Assembly (NCBI GenBank): GCA_016210705.1
Contig: JACQTR010000184.1
Span: forward strand, 1 to 5,157
Direction of reading: 5' to 3'
DNA: 5,157 nucleotides
Source: Chloroflexota bacterium
GTDB lineage: Bacteria > Chloroflexota > Dehalococcoidia > JACQTR01
Translations under genes and position numbers: made by a program
Shown: positions 1-5,157 of the stretch, in pieces
How the letters are laid out: every line of letters starts with the position of its first letter
How positions within the stretch are numbered: position 1 is the first letter of the stretch
Notes under the pieces: generated by a model
Seen by the model: only the letters and a program-made list of their open reading frames with translations
Databases searched by the model: none
Told to the model about the DNA's origin: nothing

Positions 1-101
1 TCTCCATCCAGTACCACTCCGAGGCCTCCCCTGGCCCCTGGGACAACATCTACCTCTTCGAGCGGTTTCTGGATATGGTGAATAAGGAAAAATCTGAATG
101 A
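1..101 (+). CDS. carA: Carbamoyl-phosphate synthase small (glutaminase) subunit, C-terminal end only
   Basis: Only the last 32 codons are in the window, read from base 3 to the TGA at 99-101. The peptide contains the signature QYHSEASPGP followed by a YLFERF-type tail. This matches the C-terminal end of the class I glutamine amidotransferase domain of CarA, where the His (15-17) and Glu (21-23) complete the Cys-His-Glu triad. The enzyme subunit hydrolyses glutamine and passes ammonia to CarB for carbamoyl phosphate, feeding pyrimidine and arginine synthesis in the cytoplasm. Ser replaces the Pro most often seen between the His and Glu (HPEAS). The stop overlaps the next start as ATGA, so the downstream gene is probably co-translated. 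The catalytic Cys lies off the left edge. carB, often the next gene, does not follow here. Confidence 0.88.
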   Translation, partial: SIQYHSEASPGPWDNIYLFERFLDMVNKEKSE

Positions 102-1057
102 AAGTTCCCAAATTGCCTTTTCCTTTGCTCAAAAGGATAGAAACGAGCCTTATTACGATTTTTCAATCGTTATATACACACAAAGATTTGAAGCATTTTT
201 TGGAGAAACATGTTCCTAAGGAAATCCTGAGCCGTTACTATGAGCCAGAGCAATCCACTCCATCAAAAATGAGATACCGTGGAGTAACTCTGATTGAAGG
301 GATAGACTACTATAAAAAAGGGGCATCGAAGAAAACTATAATTGAGAGTGTCGCTAGAGAATTAAATGACAGAGGCTTAATCGGAGTGCTACTGGGTATG
401 GTAGATGAACTCCTCGCTAACCAGGATGTTGCAGCAGGCACAAATTTGGCCGATGCACTACAGGACTTACGAGATATTAGACAGCAGATTCAACTTAACG
501 AGCGGGTGCCCGTTGAGTCGAAAGGTGTCAGGGTGGAACAGGTGGAGCCGAGCAAAAGAAGACAAGATGAAATTGAGAAATTGCGAAAGGAATATTTGGA
601 GCTACTTGGCGAACCCGATCGCCAAAAGCGGGGGTACTTGTTTCAGGACTTCCTTTCTCGCCTATGGGCGGTTCATGGATTAAAGCTTACCCAGCCCTTC
701 AGAATTAAAGGAGAAGAAATAGATGGAGCCTTTAATTTTGAAAGTAGATACTTTCTTGTTGCAGCTCGCTGGAGGGAAGAGCCAACCAATGCCAGTGCTG
801 TTTACGAGCTTAAAGGAAAAGTAGAGGGCAAACTGGTTGGAACTTTGGGCCTGTTTGTTTCAGTTAATGATTTCACAGATGACACGGCCGAGGCTACTAC
901 TAAAGGCAAAGAGATCAATACTATCTTGATGGATGGCGAAGACATTTGGTTTGTTTTAGAAAAATGGGTTGATTTGCCAACTTTATTGAGAGGAAAACTT
1001 AGGTACGCCTCCGAAAGGGGCCAGGCATTTTTGAGAGCCAAAGAGTTACTGGGTTAG
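98..1057 (+). CDS. Mrr-like / PD-(D/E)XK restriction endonuclease-family protein with altered active site
   Basis: This 319-aa soluble protein has three parts. Residues 1-108 form a helical N-terminal half that I cannot assign. Residues 115-170 are a charged linker with likely coiled coil. Residues 175-319 are the nuclease-like domain. That domain runs RGYLFQDFL (179-186), GEEIDGAF (205-212), YFLVAARW (218-225), GKVEGKLVGTLGLFVS (240-255) and ILMDGED (276-282). From memory this order fits bacterial 'restriction endonuclease' proteins of the Mrr_cat type, where the middle motifs read roughly EQIDGAF and LVEAKW. Asp209 is kept, but the E-x-K pair is Ala222 and Arg224, so DNA cleavage may be lost or changed. 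The start is set by AAGGA at 84-88, nine bases before the ATG, which overlaps the carA stop. GC is low: two 60-base lines (241-300, 301-360) count 27/60 and 22/60 G+C, against 37/60 in the carA tail. This suggests horizontal acquisition. A defence role is inferred from family, not shown. Confidence 0.72.
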   Translation: MKVPKLPFPLLKRIETSLITIFQSLYTHKDLKHFLEKHVPKEILSRYYEPEQSTPSKMRYRGVTLIEGIDYYKKGASKKTIIESVARELNDRGLIGVLLGMVDELLANQDVAAGTNLADALQDLRDIRQQIQLNERVPVESKGVRVEQVEPSKRRQDEIEKLRKEYLELLGEPDRQKRGYLFQDFLSRLWAVHGLKLTQPFRIKGEEIDGAFNFESRYFLVAARWREEPTNASAVYELKGKVEGKLVGTLGLFVSVNDFTDDTAEATTKGKEINTILMDGEDIWFVLEKWVDLPTLLRGKLRYASERGQAFLRAKELLG

Positions 1058-1193
1058 GACTAATCTTCCCCTGTGGCGTGAACCTGCCATCTACTTTAGG
1101 CCAGCTTCAGCCCGGAGGCGAGGAGGACCACGGCCAGGAGGGGGCAACCTTGAGATAGAGCCCATGACTACCTATGGGGGGGAATAAACGAAC
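1058..1193. other. Convergent intergenic gap without a clear terminator
   Basis: The stop of the nuclease-like gene and the stop of the permease gene face each other here. I looked for a GC-rich hairpin followed by a T-run in either direction and found none. The best inverted repeat is CCCAT (1161-1165) with ATGGG (1174-1178), a five-base stem with an eight-base loop and no T-tract, so it is weak. A run of seven G lies at 1176-1182. The stretch is GC-rich like the sulfur operon rather than like the neighbouring low-GC gene. Confidence 0.6.
1096..1167 (-). pseudogene. Possible remnant of a membrane permease C-terminus
   Basis: On the minus strand, the frame from 1167 down to a TAA at 1098-1096 reads a short peptide whose last 15 residues are PLLAVVLLASGLKLA. 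This resembles the final transmembrane helix and tail of a TauE/SafE-type permease (an LLxxGLKL-like ending). The frame is closed upstream by TAG at 1170-1168, has no start codon and encodes at most 23 residues, so it cannot be a gene by itself. It lies directly downstream of an intact TauE/SafE gene on the same strand. It could be the tail of a lost paralogue or an older 3' end. A chance match in GC-rich DNA is quite possible. Confidence 0.22.
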
Positions 1194-2009
1194 CTAAGCT
1201 ACTATTTGGATGTTTAAGAGGATGAGGAGCCCCCCAATTAGAAAGCCCAAAGCCCTAGGAGAGACCCGGTGGCAGACATAAGCGGCCAGGGGTGCCGCTA
1301 GGGTGCCCCCCAAAGCCAGCGCTAGCACCAGCCCCACGGGGAATTCGGAAAAGCCCCGACGCCCTATGATGGTGACGGCCACAGTAGTGGCCACGAAAAA
1401 CTCTGCCAGGTTAACTGTTCCCACAGCATGACGGGGATGCCCCTTTTCCATTAGCATTACGCCGGAGGTGGCCATAGGGCCATAGGCACCGCTCACCCCG
1501 TTGACGAAGGCCGCCAGAAACCCCAAGGCTCCCAACTTACCTACAGAATTGTTCCTGGTCACTCTCTCCCAACGTGCTTTTTGGTTGGCGCAATCGCCCT
1601 GTTGTTCCTCTGGGGCTGAGGAATTGAAGGGAACCCTCCAACGCAAAGAACGCCACACAATCAATATACCCATACCTAGCAAGGTGAGGCTAACCCAGGG
1701 TCGGACTGTATCGGGGGGCAAAGAGGTGAGAAGGTAGGCACCCAGCCCTCCCCCCACAATGCCACTGACTATCAAAGGCAAAAGCCACTCCCGGCGCACG
1801 TTGCCAAAGCGCCAGTGAGAGATGCCCGAAGATAGGCCGGTAAAGATCTTGGCCGTGTTGACCACCGCTACTGCTATCGGGGGAGCAATCCCAGCGCCTA
1901 CCATTAGACTGGCCGAGAAAACCCCAAAACCCATCCCCAAAGCCCCATCCACTATCTGAGCCAGGGCCCCTATGCCGCCAACTAGGACAAAAACCAGTGC
2001 CGCTACCAT
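1194..2009 (-). CDS. TauE/SafE (TSUP) family permease, probable sulfate or sulfite transporter
   Basis: This 271-aa, strongly hydrophobic inner-membrane protein has about seven to eight membrane segments. It shows the two-fold repeat of the TSUP family. DGALGMGFGVFSASLM (21-36) pairs with NGVSGAYGPMATSGVML (170-186), and VVNTAKIFTG (49-58) pairs with TVNLAEFFVA (198-207). ISHWRFGNV (63-71) is also typical. A polar cytoplasmic loop (about 120-158) joins the halves. Family members move small sulfur-containing or organic anions. Some, such as the one in the Corynebacterium cys cluster, are proposed as sulfate importers. Being last in a sulfate-assimilation operon, it most likely brings in sulfate, though export of excess sulfite cannot be excluded. 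ATG at 2009-2007 is preceded by AAGG (2020-2017) at seven bases. An in-frame TAA at 2015-2013 rules out an earlier start. It begins 63 bases after sat. Confidence 0.85.
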   Translation of the reverse strand: MVAALVFVLVGGIGALAQIVDGALGMGFGVFSASLMVGAGIAPPIAVAVVNTAKIFTGLSSGISHWRFGNVRREWLLPLIVSGIVGGGLGAYLLTSLPPDTVRPWVSLTLLGMGILIVWRSLRWRVPFNSSAPEEQQGDCANQKARWERVTRNNSVGKLGALGFLAAFVNGVSGAYGPMATSGVMLMEKGHPRHAVGTVNLAEFFVATTVAVTIIGRRGFSEFPVGLVLALALGGTLAAPLAAYVCHRVSPRALGFLIGGLLILLNIQIVA

Positions 2010-2072
2010 AGCTTAGCCTTAAGTGATGTCCGGACAAATAAAGTCAAGGATGTCAATATATCGTAGTCCATG
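2010..2072 (-). promoter_or_regulatory. sat-permease spacer with three TTGAC repeats and a small palindrome
   Basis: This is the only sizeable gap inside the sulfur operon. On the minus strand it carries TTGACAT at 2076-2070 (overlapping the sat stop), TTGACAT again at 2056-2050, exactly 20 bases on, and TTGACTT at 2047-2041. A perfect ten-base palindrome, TGTCCGGACA, lies at 2027-2036. TTGACA equals the -35 consensus, but no good -10 box lies 16-18 bases downstream of any copy. I therefore call it only a candidate regulatory spacer. A palindrome of this length is expected by chance about once per kilobase. Confidence 0.25.
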
Positions 2073-3248
2073 TCAAATACTATAAGAGGGTTGCCTGCTT
2101 TTCATGCCCTCCACCAGGATTTGAGCCACCTCGGGGCGGGTGAACTCGGGAGGAGGCTCCTCCCCTTGTTGGAGCATAGCTCGAACCTTGGTGCCACTTA
2201 AGATAATCCGATCGTCGGCCTCATGGGGGCAGGTCTTGGGCGAGGCCATATTGCCACAGCGACGGCAGTAGAAGGCGTGTTCAAAGAATAAGGGCACCAC
2301 CCCCAACTCCTCCTCTTCGAACTCATCGAAGACATAGTGGGCATCGTAGGTGCCATAATAATTGCCCACCCCAGCGTGGTCGCGCCCTACAATAAAGTGA
2401 GAGCAACCATAGTTTTTTCTCACCAAAGCGTGGAGGATAGCCTCCCTGGGGCCAGCGTACCGCATGGCGGCGGGCATAACGGCCATCACCACCCGATCCC
2501 GAGGATAATAATTCTCCACCAAAACCTCGTAGCATTTCATCCTAAGCCAGGCTGGAATATCGTCATCTTTGGTTTCTCCCACCAGGGGGTGGATAAAGAG
2601 GCCATCCACTATTTCCAAAGCGCACTTCTGGATGTATTCATGGGCACGGTGGATGGGGTTTCGGGTTTGGAATCCCACCACCCTCTTCCAACCCCGCTCA
2701 GCGAAGATTCTACGGGTCTCGACAGGATTGAGGCGATAGGCAAGGAAATCATGGCGGGGTATCTCCAAAACGCTGACCTTTCCCCCCAAGAGACCCTCAC
2801 CCTGGTTATACAAGGTCACCACCCCCGGATGCTCTTCGTCAGTGGTACGATATACCTGCTCCGCCTCCCACTCCTTGTCGTAGTCATACTTCTCCTCCAA
2901 ATGGAGGATGGCCAGCACCTTATCGGCTATGTCCACCAGGGCTACATCCTCCCCCTCCTTTAGCCACCTCGCCTCTTCGGCCTCAGCAGAAAGGGTTATT
3001 GGGATAGTCCAAGGAAGGCCATTTGCCAGATGCATATGGTTGACCACACTTTGATAGTCAACGTGCCCCATGAAGCCCTCCAGAGGACTAAAGGCCCCTA
3101 TCGCTATCATCTCCAAGTCGCAAACCGCCCGCGGCGTCAGTCGCACCTTTTTCAGGCTTAGGGCTCGTTCTTGGAGAACGCCCTGAACCTCGGCGGGCAC
3201 CAAGCGGCTGACCAATTTACCTCCGTGAGGAACAACTACCCCTTTCAA
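2073..3248 (-). CDS. sat: Sulfate adenylyltransferase (ATP sulfurylase)
   Basis: This 391-aa cytoplasmic enzyme makes APS and pyrophosphate from ATP and sulfate, the activating step of sulfate reduction. It is the single-chain Sat type, not CysD/CysN. Visible motifs are the nucleotide/sulfate-binding QTRNPIHRAHEY (194-205), the GRDHAGVG loop (288-295) and the C-terminal run ILSGTKVRAML...PPPEFTRPEV (349-373). Cys328, Cys331, Cys340 and a nearby His342 form a cluster like the zinc site described in the Thermus enzyme. The length suits the bacterial form without a fused APS kinase. The start is TTG (3248-3246), set by GGAGG at 3260-3256 with a seven-base spacer. It follows cysH after 16 bases. 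No APS kinase gene is present here, which agrees with APS going directly to the neighbouring CysH. Confidence 0.96.
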   Translation of the reverse strand: MKGVVVPHGGKLVSRLVPAEVQGVLQERALSLKKVRLTPRAVCDLEMIAIGAFSPLEGFMGHVDYQSVVNHMHLANGLPWTIPITLSAEAEEARWLKEGEDVALVDIADKVLAILHLEEKYDYDKEWEAEQVYRTTDEEHPGVVTLYNQGEGLLGGKVSVLEIPRHDFLAYRLNPVETRRIFAERGWKRVVGFQTRNPIHRAHEYIQKCALEIVDGLFIHPLVGETKDDDIPAWLRMKCYEVLVENYYPRDRVVMAVMPAAMRYAGPREAILHALVRKNYGCSHFIVGRDHAGVGNYYGTYDAHYVFDEFEEEELGVVPLFFEHAFYCRRCGNMASPKTCPHEADDRIILSGTKVRAMLQQGEEPPPEFTRPEVAQILVEGMKSRQPSYSI

Positions 3249-3255
3249 AGTAGTT

Positions 3256-3260
3256 CCTCC
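3256..3260 (-). promoter_or_regulatory. Ribosome binding site that fixes the TTG start of sat
   Basis: GGAGG on the minus strand lies seven bases before TTG, in the 16-base gap after cysH. No ATG stands at this place, so the Shine-Dalgarno sequence decides the start. The spacing is the same as for cysH and tusA in this operon. Confidence 0.75.
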
Positions 3261-3264
3261 AGGA

Positions 3265-3960
3265 CTATTGATGCAAACCGCATTCTGTCTTTTGGAAACC
3301 AGACCATCGTCCCGCGCGAGGGTCCTCGCCTGACTTCACCACCTTGGTGCAAGGCTGGCAGCCAATGCTAGGGTAGCCATTATCATGAAGAACGTTATAG
3401 GGCACCTGATTTTCCCCTATGTAATCCCAAACTTGGGAAGAGGTCCAGCCGGCCAAAGGGCTAACTTTAACTAAATTAAACTTTTGGTCCCACTCTACTA
3501 TACCAGCGTTGGCCCGTGTGGGAGCCTGGTCACGACGAATACCAGTTATCCAGGCCTGAAGTCCGCTCAGGGCGCGAGTAAGGGGCTCTACCTTCCGTAT
3601 TTTGCAGCATAGGTCGGGGTCCCGAAGGTAAAGCTCGCTGCCATGTTCGGCATCCTGTTCCTCAAGGGTGATAGCGGCTTTAAAGGGCTGGAAATTGATA
3701 CCGTACTTGGCAATGAGCCGGTCCCTGGTTTCATAGGTCTCGGGAAAATGGAAATCGGTGTCCAAGTAAAAGATGCGGGCATCAGGACTGATCTTATAAA
3801 TCATATCCACCAGGGCCACGTCCTCGGCCCCGAAGCTACAGGCCAGGGCGATTTGAGGATGAAATTCCTTCAATGCCCACCCTAACACCTCCGAAGGCGA
3901 CTTGCTCTCAAAGGAGTCGCTTAACTCCCTAAGCTTATCTGCACTCATCAAGTCCACCAT
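3265..3960 (-). CDS. cysH: Adenylyl-sulfate (APS) reductase, thioredoxin-dependent, [4Fe-4S] type
   Basis: This 231-aa cytoplasmic enzyme of the PAPS reductase/CysH family reduces APS to sulfite and AMP. The nucleotide-binding SFGAEDV loop is at 42-48. The paired cysteines Cys118-Cys119 (DLCCKIRK) and Cys201/Cys204 (GCQPCT) form the CC...CxxC iron-sulfur signature that marks APS-using enzymes, as opposed to the PAPS-using enterobacterial type that lacks it. The catalytic Cys227 lies in the C-terminal ECGLH motif (226-230). GIRRDQAPTRA (140-150) is the usual substrate-binding region. ATG 3960-3958 has GGAGG at 3972-3968, seven bases before it, inside the last codons of the tusA-like gene. The gap to that gene is only three bases. 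Sat downstream supplies APS, and the sulfite reductase upstream consumes the product. Confidence 0.95.
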   Translation of the reverse strand: MVDLMSADKLRELSDSFESKSPSEVLGWALKEFHPQIALACSFGAEDVALVDMIYKISPDARIFYLDTDFHFPETYETRDRLIAKYGINFQPFKAAITLEEQDAEHGSELYLRDPDLCCKIRKVEPLTRALSGLQAWITGIRRDQAPTRANAGIVEWDQKFNLVKVSPLAGWTSSQVWDYIGENQVPYNVLHDNGYPSIGCQPCTKVVKSGEDPRAGRWSGFQKTECGLHQ

Positions 3961-3963
3961 TTT

Positions 3964-4203
3964 TTAACCTCCCTTTTTAATCAGTAGTTTGAATTGTTCC
4001 CCCAACCTTTCCACAGCAATAATGGTGTGTCCTTCGTCTTTGGCACTACGAGGAACGTTGCGGATAGGTTCCCCTTTGTCCAAGATCACCTCCAATATCT
4101 CTCCCGTCTCCATCTCCTCTAGGGTTAGCTTAGTCCTAGCCCAGTTAATGGGACACAGAACGCCAGTAAGATTCAAAGATTGGGCAACGGAATCCTGGCT
4201 CAA
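3964..4203 (-). CDS. TusA-family sulfur carrier / sulfurtransferase protein
   Basis: This 79-aa cytoplasmic protein has the TusA/SirA fold signature. LNLTGVLCPINWARTKL (10-26) carries the single conserved Cys17, which in the family holds a persulfide. GEILEVILDKGEPIRNVP and EGHTI follow. The usual motif is CPxP; here it is CPIN, with Asn in place of the second Pro, and the TKL stretch suggests a distinct subfamily. The start is TTG (4203-4201), overlapping the sulfite reductase stop as TTGA, with a strong GGGGGAGGT site at 4218-4210. The protein ends three bases before cysH. Lying between sulfite reductase and APS reductase, it may accept or deliver sulfur atoms in the pathway. I give no symbol because its partner and exact role cannot be read from sequence. 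Confidence 0.87.
   Translation of the reverse strand: MSQDSVAQSLNLTGVLCPINWARTKLTLEEMETGEILEVILDKGEPIRNVPRSAKDEGHTIIAVERLGEQFKLLIKKGG
3968..3972 (-). promoter_or_regulatory. Ribosome binding site of cysH inside the end of the tusA-like gene
   Basis: GGAGG (within GGGAGGT, 3973-3967) lies seven bases before the cysH ATG and encodes the terminal Gly-Gly of the preceding protein. Ribosomes finishing the tusA-like gene therefore stop on the cysH binding site, which suggests translational coupling. Confidence 0.75.
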
Positions 4204-5157
4204 GGCTTTACCTCCCCCACTATACCTTCATGTTCTCCCACCCGCGATTTGGGCTCGTAATCCCTACCGATGGCGGGGTAAACTACCTTTTCTTTGAAAT
4301 GTTGCAAGCCGAGGCGGTTTAGGGTATGAGCCAACCTTTCTCCATCCTGGCCTTCTTCAACAAAGTAACGGATGGTGCGATCGGTTAGCTCGGCGGCTTT
4401 GGTGGTGGGTACGAATTCCGCCACCTTAGCCCCATACATGGGATGCTTGCCAAACTTCCCTCCCACAAAGAAAGCTAGGCCACTCCTGCCCACAGTGAGT
4501 GCCTCGGTAGGACAGATTCGGAGACAATCGCCGCAATGGATGCAGACCGACTCATAAAAAGCAGGGTTATTATCTTTATCCATTACCCAGGCCTTTTCGA
4601 TGCAAACCTCGGCACAAAGGCCACATTGGATGCATTCGTCCAAATCCAACTTGGGCTCGGCCAGCCCCATAAACCCCACATCATTGTATTGGGGCTTGGC
4701 GCAGCCAATAGGGCAACCCGTCACCGATATTTTGAACTTATGTGGAAGGCCGATCACCGGCTTGAAAAAGCCTTGCTCCAGCTCCGAGCCCAAGGCATCC
4801 ACATCCAGGAGGGAGTAGGGGCAGGCATTGCCCATACAAACGAAAATGGGGCGCACGGTGCGCCCACACCCCGCTAGAACCAGACCTAAAGCCTCGGTCT
4901 CCTCCCTGACCTTCTCCAAATCTTGGAAGTGAACAAAGGGTATTTCCAAGTCCTTCCTTACTGTAAGACGTAGGTAACCCCTCCCGTACTTTTTTGCGAT
5001 GGCCGACAATTGTACCAGCGTATCAGCCTCGATTTTGCCTAGAGAAACCCTCACCCTGGGTGCATACATATCCTTTTGGCGAAGCTTAATGAAGCCCAGG
5101 GTTTTTTGATCCCTGATACGTTTGGTGGTAGGTTGGAGTGATTGGGTGGGGTCGAGA
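4200..5157 (-). CDS. Siroheme [4Fe-4S] sulfite reductase with fused ferredoxin domain (Asr/Dsr-like), 5' end missing
   Basis: The frame is open to the right edge, so the start lies outside. ATG at 5069-5067 is probably internal, because the residues before it (GFIKLRQKD) continue the family's N-terminal half-domain and its AAGG is too close. Numbering from that Met, 1-60 is the nitrite/sulfite reductase ferredoxin-like half-domain. Cys78-x4-Cys83 and Cys119-x3-Cys123 (TGCPIGCAKPQYND) are the siroheme/[4Fe-4S] ligands. Then come two ferredoxin motifs, CIQCGLCAEVC (146-156) and CIHCGDCLRICP (176-187). The protein reduces sulfite to sulfide with six electrons, likely from ferredoxin. The first motif is CX4C rather than the more familiar CX5C. 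Position at the head of a sat-cysH operon argues for an assimilatory role. No DsrB-like partner is seen in the window, but more may lie to the right. A related siroheme reductase with another substrate is the main alternative. Confidence 0.85.
   Translation of the reverse strand, partial: LDPTQSLQPTTKRIRDQKTLGFIKLRQKDMYAPRVRVSLGKIEADTLVQLSAIAKKYGRGYLRLTVRKDLEIPFVHFQDLEKVREETEALGLVLAGCGRTVRPIFVCMGNACPYSLLDVDALGSELEQGFFKPVIGLPHKFKISVTGCPIGCAKPQYNDVGFMGLAEPKLDLDECIQCGLCAEVCIEKAWVMDKDNNPAFYESVCIHCGDCLRICPTEALTVGRSGLAFFVGGKFGKHPMYGAKVAEFVPTTKAAELTDRTIRYFVEEGQDGERLAHTLNRLGLQHFKEKVVYPAIGRDYEPKSRVGEHEGIVGEVKP
4211..4215 (-). promoter_or_regulatory. Ribosome binding site that fixes the TTG start of the tusA-like gene
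   Basis: GGAGG on the minus strand, within a longer GGGGGAGGT (4218-4210), lies seven bases before TTG at 4203-4201. It sits inside the last codons of the sulfite reductase gene and makes the TTG a credible start. Confidence 0.75.

Noticed and set aside
1161..1178. Inverted repeat CCCAT / ATGGG as a terminator
   Set aside because: The stem is only five bases, the loop eight, and no T-run follows on either strand.
1690..2037. A 115-codon minus-strand frame overlapping the permease start
   Set aside because: It is out of frame with the clear TauE/SafE protein. Its composition (rich in Gly, Ser, Arg, Trp) is typical of a shadow frame.
2025..2083. A sigma-70 promoter for the permease gene using TTGACA as -35
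   Set aside because: None of the TTGACA-like copies has a reasonable -10 hexamer 16-18 bases downstream. The one TATATT (2060-2055) is only 10 bases from the nearest copy.
2337..2963. A 208-codon open frame on the + strand
   Set aside because: It lies wholly opposite sat, which has full family motifs, and its translation resembles no protein I recognise. It is an antisense shadow of GC-rich coding sequence.
4536..4877. A 113-codon + strand frame opposite the sulfite reductase
   Set aside because: It is antisense to a gene with conserved cysteine motifs and has no recognisable domain.
5067..5069. ATG as the true start of the sulfite reductase
   Set aside because: The frame stays open to the window edge, the preceding residues fit the family fold, and the AAGG before this ATG is only three bases away.
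1..5157. CRISPR array, tRNA, rRNA, insertion sequence or attachment site
   Set aside because: I saw no regularly spaced repeats, cloverleaf-like segment, transposase or terminal inverted repeats on reading both strands.

Overview
The window is bacterial and gene-dense, with strong GGAGG ribosome binding sites, short gene gaps and two TTG starts. The gene set suggests an anaerobe or facultative anaerobe. It combines a ferredoxin-fused, siroheme-type sulfite reductase, a [4Fe-4S] APS reductase and a TusA carrier. The CarA tail and the overall gene style would fit Chloroflexota (Dehalococcoidia-like) or a clostridial lineage. That placement is a guess from remembered family patterns, not something the sequence proves.

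Left part, + strand. Bases 1-101 are the 3' end of carA (glutaminase subunit of carbamoyl-phosphate synthase). Its stop overlaps, as ATGA, the start of a 319-aa gene (98-1057). That gene has the C-terminal fold signature of an Mrr-like / PD-(D/E)XK restriction-endonuclease family behind an unrecognised helical N-terminal half. Two usual catalytic positions are altered (Ala for Glu, Arg for Lys), and its base composition is clearly lower in GC than everything around it. It looks like an acquired defence-type gene, possibly catalytically altered, sitting where carB would commonly follow.

Middle. The 136-base convergent gap (1058-1193) has no clear terminator. It does hold a short minus-strand reading frame that resembles the tail of a membrane permease.

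Right part, - strand, read from right to left. This is an assimilatory sulfate-reduction operon: partial sulfite reductase with a 2x[4Fe-4S] ferredoxin domain (4200 to beyond the right edge), tusA-like carrier (3964-4203), cysH APS reductase (3265-3960), sat ATP sulfurylase (2073-3248) and a TauE/SafE-family permease (1194-2009). The first four genes are packed with a 4-base overlap or gaps of 3 and 16 bases. The permease follows after 63 bases. Together they would import sulfate, activate it to APS, reduce APS directly to sulfite (no APS kinase is seen), and reduce sulfite to sulfide, with TusA as a possible sulfur carrier.
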